A stretch of 64,000 nt of DNA, taken from the NCBI RefSeq assembly GCF_040581485.1, contig NC_090129.1:9844501-9908500 (forward strand). Direction: 5' to 3'. Under the pieces are notes generated by a model that saw only the letters and a list, made by a program, of their open reading frames with translations, made no database searches and had not been told where the DNA came from. Shown one piece after another: positions 29,981 through 39,528 of the stretch. The position numbers and the translations under genes were made by a program. This DNA comes from Linepithema humile (Eukaryota > Arthropoda > Insecta > Hymenoptera > Formicidae). Position 1 is the first letter of the stretch; every line of letters starts with the position of its first letter.

Positions 29981-30025
29981 CCACAGACGTTTCGGCTTTA
30001 GGATTAGGCCATCTTCAGTAGTATA
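29981..30025 (-). ncRNA. Hammerhead motif, left arm of U1 palindrome
   Basis: On the minus strand CTGAAGA, T, GGC..GCC, GAAAC, GTC are all present, but stem I is poor (ACTA against TGTGG pairs only two bases). It may be inactive. Confidence 0.5.
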
Positions 30026-30785
30026 GAAAATAAACAAACAATTTTTCAATATATGATATCGAAGTTACATCGCTTTTTAAAAATTTTACATTTAACACTA
30101 TTTAATGCATATTTAAGATGGAACTCAAACGCAAAATTCTTATAATTATATAATTTTTATCGTTGTCTATATTTTCTAAATTTTTTGATTTCAAGGTTGA
30201 AACGTAAAACCGGATTTCTTAATTTGATTTCTTTATAGCTATCTATTCTGATGCCGTTGCTAATTAAAATTAAAACCATATTGATTGCATCAATGTTTTC
30301 AGTGTATCTTAATTATATTACGTTTATAAAAAAAGAGTCCACAAAGCGTCACTTTATTTTCCGTAACGTCTTCATATTCTTATTGATCAAGCCAGCCTTA
30401 TTTTATAACATTGTATTCACTGAGGATGCTAAAAAACTAATGTCACTAATTGCGAAAAATAAGGTGACGCTTATTGGGCAATTTTTAATAAACGCAATGT
30501 AATAAAGACACATTGAAAACATTGGTGCGGTTAATATGGTTTCAATATTAATTAGCAACGGCATCAAAGTAGATAAATACATAGAAATCAAATTAAGAAA
30601 GTACGGTTTTGCCTTTCATCCCGGAGATAAAAAAATCAGGGAAAATATAAACAATTGAAATTATATAATCAAAGGAATTGCGTTTGAAATAAATCTTAAA
30701 TATGTATTAAGTAGTGTTAAAAGTAAAATTTTTAAAAGGCGTTGCGTTGGGATTTCTAGATCGTTTATCGAAAACTTGTTTGTTT

Positions 30786-30833
30786 ACCTTCGACACTGAA
30801 GATGGCCTAAGCCCAAGGCCGAAACGTCTGTGG
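30786..30833 (+). ncRNA. Hammerhead motif, right arm of U1 palindrome
   Basis: CTGAAGA, T, GGCC/GGCC stem II with a 9-nt loop, GAAAC, GTC, and a stem I of CGACA/TGTGG with one mismatch. It heads half B. Confidence 0.6.
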
Positions 30834-33568
30834 TTTTTTTATATAATGTAAATAATAATTGCGAGCATTAAATTCTAGCTTTTAACTCTACCAGCTCATG
30901 TAATAAAATTATGATTAATGTATTAATTTAAAGAGCTATATTTATTAAATAAGTTTATGATAAATTTAAATGACTATTGTCGTTTCACAGTCGTACTTTT
31001 ATTTTTTATTTTTAACTGAATTTTAATTTTTACTTTTTATACAGAAAGATAGTAAAAATATAATTTTAATAAAATAAATTAAGTCTTTAATAATACGATT
31101 ACTTTTAATATTTAGCCAATAGGACACTCACGTATTTGACATATTAAAAATTTATCAACGTCTATTTTTTATTTTATAACTTATTTTATTAATATAATGT
31201 TATTATTAATATTTAACTTTTATTTTGTTATTTATTTTATACTATTTCGGTTTTATAAAAATTTTTTTTTTAATAATTAATTTATATTATTTAGCTAAAT
31301 GCTCGAAAAATTTAAAAGAAATTTATCGTCATTGGAAAAATATTTGGTCTGATTACACAAATAAGGCATATAATTTTCCGAAAATAATTTTATAAATTTG
31401 TGTTATTAATTTACCTTAACGTGTACTTTAATATCTTCTTTGCGTTATGGTGAAATTTATCTTATTTTTTTGCAATTTCTTGCAAATCTCTACTAGAAAG
31501 CAGAATCTTTCTTACCGTTTGAAAATCTGTGCAAGAGCGGGGCTCTATTTCACTTTTACTCTGCAGAGACTGCACGATTACATTATCAGATGATTATTAA
31601 CGTTACGAATCAATATATTAAATCAGGTAGCGTTTGAATAAATTGAAAAATTCTATCTCGCATTTCTTATACAAGATAATGATAAAATATTTCGCTGAAA
31701 TCGATTTTTACAAAAAACAACTGTTTGTGTTACTCCAGTGCCAAATGTTACTGATAGAATATGAAGGAAAAAATAACATATATAATTTTTACATTGCAAA
31801 ACATTTCATATATCGATGAAATTATACTAATTCATTATGTAAGCATAACATTAAAAATTTAGACACAAATACACAATAAAAACTAATTTTTTAAATATTA
31901 AATTGTATGCAAAATAAAATTTTACTTTCTTTTAATGTCACTTAAATTTATTTGTGGGTCAAAATTTTTCTGTTAAAAAAAATTAATTTTATTTTCTATG
32001 GGCATACTAAGTATTTTTGTATAGAATAATTAAATAAATCGGTTTTTTTTTTCATGCATATGTATTTTAAGTATAACAATAATTATCACATGTCATGTAT
32101 TAACATCCACATTCAGTCTTATTATAATTATGCTATTATTATACTAAATTACTATAAATTAAAAAATGCGTTATGTCCATATTCAAAATTATGTACCGCA
32201 AACTCAACATCATGCAAGCATTTATAGTATTAAGCAAGTAATCTATAAAATTTTACATAAGCTTTTTACATTACTATTTTACATTAATATTAAAATAATA
32301 AAATGACGCAATTTTATAGATACTTGTAATACTTTAGAGAATTAATACATTATTTATACATTTGCTTACATTATGCTCTCAATGTGTGTAAGTTTTAGTT
32401 TTATGAAGTGTCATGATCGCAGTTTCTATCTTTAATTATAAATAATTTAAAATTTTAAAACACAATTAATTTAAATGTCGTTCGAACCGTTTTAATATCT
32501 TCAATTATCTGTCAAATTATAATAATTAAAAAAATGTCTTGTTAGAATATTTTGTTTTTGCAGATTTTTGATAGCAACAAACATTTGAGAAATCTTGTAT
32601 GATTATTGAATTTAACTAATAGACGTTAGTTTCTGATTTATTAATGTACAAATAAATAAAAAATTATTAATAAAATAGCCTGATGATACAATAAGCATTT
32701 GTCTTGAATATTTTTCAATTTTATAATGAAATCGTCTTACATGCGTTACAGCATGCATTTCGTTTATGACAAATTAATTTTTTTATTATACTGAAAGCAT
32801 TATCAATTTGAAAGGCTAAGTATAACTGCAAAAACTGTCATACTCATATTTTACCAATAATTATTATTACATTAATATTATATGTTCGAAAACCTGTAAT
32901 ACTATAATAATAACTAAGGAGTCATAATAAATTTAAATAACCTAAAGTACAATAAATGTCCAGGCTACACGTACGACCAAAGTACACATAAAATTTTAAG
33001 AAATAAAAATTAAACTAAAATATTGTGCTGAATAACTTATTAAAAAATTTTGTCTCTGAACCGAAAAGTCGATTGTTAGTTTATAAAATTGTTTTATTTT
33101 ATGAAACTATAAGCATAGTTTATAAATTTAAGACGGATTACATATAAGCAAAATATATCAAATATATTGCACATATTAAATATAGTTTATAAATTCCAAA
33201 AATGAAACTTAGTCTTTCTTATAAAACGTAAATTTATAAACGAATTTATAATTTCATAAACATAAAACGAATTATTGCATGTCAGAGATACATTAGTTTC
33301 TGTGCATATTATAAATTGTTTCAATTACCAAAGTCAAGATTGCCTTTTGTCGTGGTGCCTGGTTGTCGTGCTACATTGTCAAGATTGCCGTTAGCATCAT
33401 TCACCTATGAATATACCTATAAAATTTATAAATATTCGTTTGTGAAACAAGTTGTCTGGCTATTGTTTGCGTTTGTTCTACTAAAATATAAACGCGATTC
33501 GACAAAATGAAATTTAATTATATGCACGTATATAATTGAATTAACAATAATTTCAATAAAACTTTCTG

Positions 33569-34621
33569 TCACTTACCTTTTTTTTTACTCTTTTTCTCCT
33601 GTTGGCTTTTTGACGGTCCAGCTATTTCATGCGCTTTTTCCGTGCTTGGTGGTTCTTTCATATGTGTGTTTTCAGTATGATGGTTTAAATCCTTTAAGTC
33701 AACATCAATGTCTATTAATTTGGAACAAAAATTACATTTTACTTGAGTAATATTACTCTTTTGACAGTATTTCCACCCCCAACTAACGGTATGGTGAAAA
33801 TTTGGTGTTCCTGGATGTCTAGTTTCTAGATGATAATATAAGGCATATATAACAGTGCTTATAGACGTGTAACTTGCACACAGACAACATTCTGAATATT
33901 CTTCGTTACGATACTTGAAATACATCCGCGGGAATTGATTTCCGTCTTGTTTTTCGTATGCAAAAACTTTCTCATGATGGTCCTCTACATGCTTACAAAA
34001 CTTTGTCAAATTAATGTCGATATAACATCCTTGAAATTGGCATTCTGGAAATTTGCAATTTACTAAAAAATTGCTATCATCACATGTGTAATTTTTCCAT
34101 AGATCTTGCACATCTGTGATCTTATTTGGCACATAGATTGAGCCCGTGTCAATTTTTTCCAATTTGCCTGCTTCGTTATGTTTTGATATATGATTTTTTG
34201 TGTTACCTATAATATAACAAGTTATACGTTCATTGCAATTGTTCAGTGTGCACTTCAACTCAAAAACATCAGTTTGTGTGTAGTATTCTTCTTTAGTTTT
34301 GCCCGTTACATATTGTACCACTTCTTGTGTTGGATGTAACATCATATGACGGGAATAATCTTCTTGCTGAACAGCCCCACTACAAATTAAACAATATCCC
34401 GCCTCGTTGTAATATGTATCCGGTGAATTTTTTATATTTTCCTTTACTCTGGAAGCGAAATGATCATTATGGCAAAATCTTAAATGTCTTGAAAAATTAC
34501 TAAGATTGGCGTAAGTTAAATTTGTTTTGCACGTCTTGCACTTTGCTTTAAATCTCTCTTTGGGAATCTGTTCCAAATAATCCCACACATTGTCTTTAGT
34601 TAAGATAATTTCTTCAGACAT
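33569..34621 (-). CDS. Six-finger BED/C2H2-like zinc-finger protein, U1 copy
   Basis: 350 codons from the ATG at 34621. Six Cys2-His2-like fingers can be read: C28/C31/H46/H51 (BED-like, after the aromatic VWDYL), C77/C80/H92/H96, C124/C129/H144/H148, C189/C194/H211/H215-216, C245-246/C248/H264/H269 and C296/C299/H315/H320. Then comes a polar tail ending EKKSKKKGK. BED and C2H2 fingers usually bind DNA and are frequent in transposase-derived proteins, but no transposase domain is present here. Reading stops within GGTAAGTGA, so the apparent TGA may be intronic: GTAAGT is a consensus donor at 33576-33571 and the exon would end at Lys-rich codon 348. Exact function unknown; nuclear and DNA-binding by inference. 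All ancestral Cys and His positions are kept. Confidence 0.75.
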   Translation of the reverse strand: MSEEIILTKDNVWDYLEQIPKERFKAKCKTCKTNLTYANLSNFSRHLRFCHNDHFASRVKENIKNSPDTYYNEAGYCLICSGAVQQEDYSRHMMLHPTQEVVQYVTGKTKEEYYTQTDVFELKCTLNNCNERITCYIIGNTKNHISKHNEAGKLEKIDTGSIYVPNKITDVQDLWKNYTCDDSNFLVNCKFPECQFQGCYIDINLTKFCKHVEDHHEKVFAYEKQDGNQFPRMYFKYRNEEYSECCLCASYTSISTVIYALYYHLETRHPGTPNFHHTVSWGWKYCQKSNITQVKCNFCSKLIDIDVDLKDLNHHTENTHMKEPPSTEKAHEIAGPSKSQQEKKSKKKGK

Positions 34622-34651
34622 TGTGTCTGTTTCAACTGACTAAACGCAGAT

Positions 34652-34687
34652 AACTGAATACGAGTCTTACATACAGGAGCCTTTATA
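34652..34687 (-). promoter_or_regulatory. TATA box and initiator of the U1 zinc-finger gene
   Basis: TATAAA (34687-34682) and the arthropod initiator TCAGTT (34657-34652). The TATA first base is 32 bp upstream of the initiator A at 34655, the canonical spacing. The predicted leader is only 34 nt long before the ATG at 34621. The same arrangement is found in U2, U3 and U4. Confidence 0.7.
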
Positions 34688-35942
34688 CCGAAAAGTGTCC
34701 GATAGAGGGAAATAAAGGAAGAAATATGATATAGTTTTCTTTTAAATGTAAATATTGATACGTCGGTCAAATCTAACCAACAGATATCGAGAGACGCGGT
34801 GACATCTCACGGCCACTTTGCATAGCAGTGGCAATGTGTATGAGACATGTTACAACTGATTCTTTAAACAAATAATTTTTAAATAAATATTATATATTTA
34901 ATTAATTGTATCTTTAATAATTATTATATCAAAGAAATACTTGTTATGCCGAATATATTGATATTGTGAAAAATTAAACTGATACACTAAAAGAAAAGAA
35001 AAATAGTAGTAATCATTACTTATATTGCTTCTTGGCACCAAGAATATTTTTATAGATGTTCTAACTATATGGTTGGTTATTTTTTGGCAATGCAATACGT
35101 ATAAGGTTATTACATTGCTAACATTATACTAACAATTTCTATAATAATGAGTATCGCGATTATAATTATAATAAAATGCAATAATCTAAATATCGCACAG
35201 CTTTCTTTCAGTGTATGTTGATTGCAGAAATATGCAAGTACGCCTTTATATATATCTATACCTATAAAATTATTTGTTTAAATATTATACAATTTATTTG
35301 TATATTCTTAACTTACAACATTAGCAGACAAAAGTGCTTAACTAGCAGCATAACCACTGATCAATTTTCATAATTTACAATGTTATATTATCACTTCTTT
35401 GTATTACACTTGCAAGTAATGTTTAAAAAACTTAAATGTATAAAATTGTAATTCAATGTTTTCTCAACAAAAGATTTTTGTATTACGTTTCAATAAATTC
35501 GTATTAGACTAGATTTTAAAGGCTGAATTGGAGATTAGACCAATCAAGTAATCTTAATTTTAATTATTTATTTCTGCATTTTGTTCTGAAAAATTAGATT
35601 GTAATTTTTTATTTGCAATTTCTCATCTTTAATAAATGATCTGATTAAAAAATGTTTTGAACCGAATATCGGATAAAACATTTGCAGAAGAAATTGCGAA
35701 AGATTTGCCTTTAATTAAGCTGATTTTAATTTAATATTTCTACGATTTTTGTAAATTTTAATATTATCAAATTTTTACGTATTTATCTTCGTATTATTTC
35801 TGAAGTAAGCAAAGTATGATTTTAAATATTAAAATCAGTTATGAAATATATTACATATATTAAGTAATGTTAAATGTAAAATTTTTAAAAAGCGTTGCGT
35901 TGTGACTTTTAGATCGTTTATCGAAACTTGTTTGTTTATCTT

Positions 35943-35985
35943 CCACATTGAAGATGGCCTAAGCCCAAGGCCAAAACGTCTGTGG
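35943..35985 (+). ncRNA. Mutated hammerhead motif, U2 half A
   Basis: Stem I CCACA/TGTGG and stem II GGCC/GGCC are perfect, but two invariant core bases have changed: CTGAAGA has become TTGAAGA, and GAAA after stem II has become AAAA. This copy should be catalytically dead. Confidence 0.6.
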
Positions 35986-38194
35986 TTTTTCTGTATAATG
36001 TAAATAATAATTGCAAGCATTAAATTCTGGCTTCTAGCTTTACCAGCTCATGTAATAAAATTATGATTAATGTATTAATTTGGAGAGCTATATTTATAAA
36101 ATAAGTTTATGATAAATTTAAATAACTATTGCCGTTTCACAGTTGTACTTTTAATTTTTGTTTTTAACTAAATTTTAATTTTTGCTTCTTATACGGAAAG
36201 ATAGTAAAAAAATTATTTTAATAAAATAAATTAAGCTTTCAATAATACGATGTATTTTAATATTTAGACACTAGAACACTTACGTAATTGACATATTCAA
36301 AATTTATCAACGTCTATTTTTTATTTTATAACATATTGTATTAATATAATGTTATTATCATTATTTAACTTTTATTTTTATAGTTATTTTATACTATTTT
36401 GGTTTGATAAAAACAATTTTTTAATGAGTAATAATTTTATTTAGTAAGATGCTCAAAAAATTTAAAAGAAATTTATCGTCATTGAAGAAATATTATATCA
36501 AATTACACAAATAAGGCATGTAACTTTTTCAAAATAATTTCATAAATTTTTGTTATTAATTTACTTTAACATGTATTTTAATATCTGTTTTGCGTTATTA
36601 AAATTTATCGAATTTTTTTACAATGCAATCTTTCGCGGATCTCTACTAGAAAGCAGGAAACCCCTCTTACCGTTTGAAAATCTCTGTGTAAGAACGGATC
36701 GCTATATGACTTTTACTCTGCAGAAACTGCACGATTACATTTTCAGATAATCATTAACGTTACGAACCAATATATTAAATCAGGTAGCGTTTGAGTAAAT
36801 TGAAAAATTCTATTTCGCATTTCTTATACAAGACGATGATTAAATATTTCGCAGAAATTAATTTTTAAAAAGATTAGCTGTTTGTGTTACTCCAGAAACT
36901 TAATAAAATATTAAAGAAAAAAATAACGTATAATTTTTACATTGCTAAATATTTCATATATCGAGGAAATTATAATAATTCATAACATAAATGTAACATT
37001 GAAAATTTATACACAAATATACGAAAAAGAATATTTTTTTAAAAATTAATTGCAAGCAAATTAAAATTTTACTTTTTTTTAATGCTTCTTAAATTTATGT
37101 GTGCCAAAAGTTTTTTCATTTAAACAAGTTTTGTTTATTTTCTACGGGCATACTACATGTTTGTACAGAATAGTTAAATAAAGCGTCATTTTTTTATAAT
37201 TTTATGCTTATGTATTTGAAGTATAATAATGATTATCAGATGCCATGTATTAACATCCACACCCTCAGTCTCTAATTATAATTATACTATTAATTATACT
37301 AAATTATTATGTGCAACTTGAGAAATCTGTTTAAATTACAATTATTTTCAAATTCGTTCAAACTGTTTTAATTTCTACAATTATAATTTGACTTAATGAT
37401 TAAAAAATATGTCGCTAAAATATTATGTTTTTACAGATTTTTGATAACTGCAAACATTTGAAAAATCTTGTATGATTATCGAATTTAACCGATATTCTTG
37501 CACACAAATAATTATGATAGCTTCTCCAGCTATACTGCTGTTCGAACGTAATATCTAATTTAAGATATTCATATTGTGAAAGAATTTAAATAAATTACTT
37601 AAGAAACATCTTGCAGCCATATGTAGACAAATTTTCTGATTATTTAAGCAATCCAGTTAATTTGATTATTTAACAAAAACCAAGAAAACTCGATATAAAT
37701 TTATAATTATGCTACTATAAAAATAAATAGTATTTTTTATTAAACGATGTAACATTTTTATATTTTTAGTGTGCAATATAAAATTATTCTGACTTTTGGT
37801 CATACTGTCTCATTTTGTGTGTGTGACTTTTTAACCCCTTTTTTTCCCCTCCCCTCTGCACCGCGAAAAAATATCCTAAATGCGCCGCTCGGCAATATTA
37901 CATTTTGCAAATACACAATAATCTTCAGCACGAATTTGGTGACGATTTACACTGTTAGATACTGTTGTGTGCAAGTTTATAATTTATATATATAGAACAA
38001 TTATAAAATTGCTTATCTAATATTTAAATTCATTTACATATATATATATATATATATAAGTGGAAAATCTGGTGATCTACATATGTTTTACCTAATACGT
38101 TTTTGTAATTATTTAAATAACTAATTATAATTTTGTTACATAAGCTAATAAAGTTAACAGTTGGAATTTAATGCTCGAAATTATTTACATCAGT

Positions 38195-38655
38195 GCTTGG
38201 AATTATCTCAGCATTTTAGCCGATTCTCGTGATTGATGCCTTCTTTCCTCTCTTTACCGAGCGCGCCGCAGCGCTAGGACTAAAGACGCTCAGCTCAGGA
38301 ACTATACTAACCAATTTATGATTAGATTCTTCTCCCTCTATTATCAAAATTTTTTTAATGTTCCCCAGGTCCACTGTGGCGACCGCTCTAAAAAAAAACG
38401 CATCAGCAATTGTACCTGACGTGGAAATTTATTAAAATATTTCCATAATAAATTAAAAAATAAAAAAAAATTATTTTTAATACATTTTTAAAATTTTATT
38501 AATAAAGGGAGGAGAACCTAATCATTAATTGAATAGTATCGTTCTTGACACTCGGCGGCGCTGGTTGAAGCGGCTATGTCGCGCGCGGTAAGGAGAGGAA
38601 AGGAGGCGTCAACTACGAGAATCGACTGAAATGCTAAAATAATTCCGAGCACTGA
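38195..38655. mobile_element. Palindromic MITE of U2
   Basis: Homologous to 29510-29965 at the same position in the unit, with inverted ends GCTTGGAATTATCTCAGCAT and ATAATTCCGAGC. The inner arm TTTCCTCTCTTTACCGAGCG is mirrored by CGCGCGGTAAGGAGAGGAAA. Confidence 0.7.
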
Positions 38656-38675
38656 TTTACATCATATTGAAGAAT

Positions 38676-38718
38676 CACAGACGTTTCGGCCTTTGGTTTA
38701 GGCCATCTTCAGTAGTAT
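38676..38718 (-). ncRNA. Hammerhead motif, left arm of U2 palindrome
   Basis: CTGAAGA, T, GGCC/GGCC, GAAAC, GTC on the minus strand; stem I weak. Confidence 0.5.
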
Positions 38719-38975
38719 AGAAAATAAAGAAACAATTTTTCGTTAAACAATTTAGAAGTTACAACGCAACGCCTTTTAAACATTTTACATTTAACACTAT
38801 TTAATACATATTTAAGATTAAACTTGAACGCAATTTTTTTGATTATATAATTTCTATCGTTGTCTATATTTTCTGATTTTTCGATTTTAAGGTTAAAACA
38901 TAAAACCGGATTTTTTAATTTGATTTCTTGACAGTTATCTATTTTGATGCCGCTGCTAATTAAAATTGAAACCAT
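38709..38975 (-). CDS. Conserved 88-codon frame ending in the hammerhead, left arm
   Basis: Reads MVSILISSGIKIDNCQEIKL from the ATG at 38975 and ends FKRRCVVTSKLFNEKLFLYF... at a stop next to the hammerhead. It is clearly related to the frame in the right arm (39231-39494), with the frame kept despite many differences. No domain recognised. It could be the tail of a longer retroelement protein or chance conservation inside a young palindrome. U1 and U3 copies are broken. Confidence 0.3.
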   Translation of the reverse strand: MVSILISSGIKIDNCQEIKLKNPVLCFNLKIEKSENIDNDRNYIIKKIAFKFNLKYVLNSVKCKMFKRRCVVTSKLFNEKLFLYFLYY

Positions 38976-39230
38976 ATTGACCGAAATAATGTTTTCAGTG
39001 TATCTTACTTACATTACGTATAATAAGAATCCACAAATCGTTACCTCATTTTCCGTAACGTCTTTATATTCTTACTCATCCAGCCAGCCTTATTATATAG
39101 CCTCATTGTATTCACTGAGAATGCTAAACAACTAGTGTCACAAGTTGCGAAAAATAAGATGACGCTTTTTGGACAATTTTTAATAAACGTAATGTAATTA
39201 AGTCACACTGAAAACACTGGTGCGGTCAAT

Positions 39231-39494
39231 ATGGTTTCAATTTTAATTAGCAACGGCATCAGAGTAGATGAATACATAGAAATCAAATTAAGAAAACACG
39301 GTTTTGCCTTTCAACCTGAAGATCGAAAAATCAGAGAAAATATAGACGATAGAAATTATATAACCAAAGGAATTGCGGTTGAGATAAATCTTAAGTATAC
39401 ATTAAGTAGTATTAAATGTAAAATTTTTAAAAGGCGTAGCGTTGTGACTTCTAGATCGTTTATCGAAAAATTGTTTGTTTACCTTCGACACTGA
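39231..39494 (+). CDS. Conserved 87-codon frame ending in the hammerhead, right arm
   Basis: ATG at 39231 (MVSILISNGIRVDEYIEIKL), middle NIDDRNYITKG, end KRRSVVTSRSFIEKLFVYLR followed by His and stop. The stop codon TGA at 39492-39494 is part of the CTGA of the hammerhead core. The U4 copy (56541-56804) keeps the frame; U1 and U3 have a TGA in place of the Arg codon in DDRNY. The C-terminal 20 or so codons also occur upstream of the half-A hammerheads. No known domain. Confidence 0.35.
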   Translation: MVSILISNGIRVDEYIEIKLRKHGFAFQPEDRKIRENIDDRNYITKGIAVEINLKYTLSSIKCKIFKRRSVVTSRSFIEKLFVYLRH

Positions 39495-39528
39495 AGATGG
39501 CCTAAGCCCAAGGCCGAAACGTCTGTGG
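39485..39528 (+). ncRNA. Hammerhead motif, right arm of U2 palindrome
   Basis: CTGAAGA, T, GGCC/GGCC, GAAAC, GTC; stem I CGACA/TGTGG with one mismatch. It heads half B. Confidence 0.6.

Larger units (their letters stand above)
29950..30865. repeat. About 0.9-kb palindrome with outward hammerheads, U1
   Basis: The two arms are inverted copies about a centre at 30407. For example TGATGCC at 30249 pairs with GGCATCA ending 30566, and CCACAGACGT at 29981 pairs with ACGTCTGTGG ending 30833. Each arm ends in a hammerhead motif pointing outward. Arms differ by substitutions and short gaps (roughly 80-85% by eye). Open frames on both strands inside (30251-30502 and 30403-30591) are mirror images, not independent genes. 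Transcription through it would give a long RNA hairpin. Confidence 0.75.
25399..34788. repeat. Array unit U1
   Basis: Units begin here at the shared marker ATCGAGAGACGCGGTGACAT. In order, U1 holds half A (hammerhead at 26551, then about 2.3 kb of AT-rich sequence interrupted by a foldback copy at 27175), a TA microsatellite (29249-29317), a palindromic MITE (29510-29965), a 0.9-kb palindrome (about 29950-30865), half B (30789-about 32620, homologous to half A from the hammerhead to the TTTTTGATAGC segment) and the zinc-finger gene on the minus strand. U1 is about 0.7 kb longer than the next unit, mostly because of the foldback. Outside the zinc-finger gene I see no convincing coding frame; short open frames near 25527, 27774, 28753 and 33316 lack an ATG or are broken in sister units. 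Confidence 0.85.

Noticed and set aside
26470..30865. Interpretation of the hammerhead-led sequences as complete Penelope-like elements
   Set aside because: No RT or GIY-YIG motif occurs anywhere in 25.4-64 kb; only the hammerhead resembles Penelope ends.
33316..33510. 64-codon open frame (FQLPKSRLPFVVVPG...) repeated in U1-U4
   Set aside because: It starts at TTG, lies opposite the 3' end of the zinc-finger gene, has no ATG or domain, and is disrupted in U0. Its conservation follows from unit duplication.
34898..35095. 65-codon minus-strand frame (HCQKITNHIVRTSIKIF...) recurring at 25527, 43567 and 60898
   Set aside because: No ATG (first codon TTG), and interrupted by TAG in U4 (near 52424). 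No recognised domain; treated as duplicated non-coding DNA.
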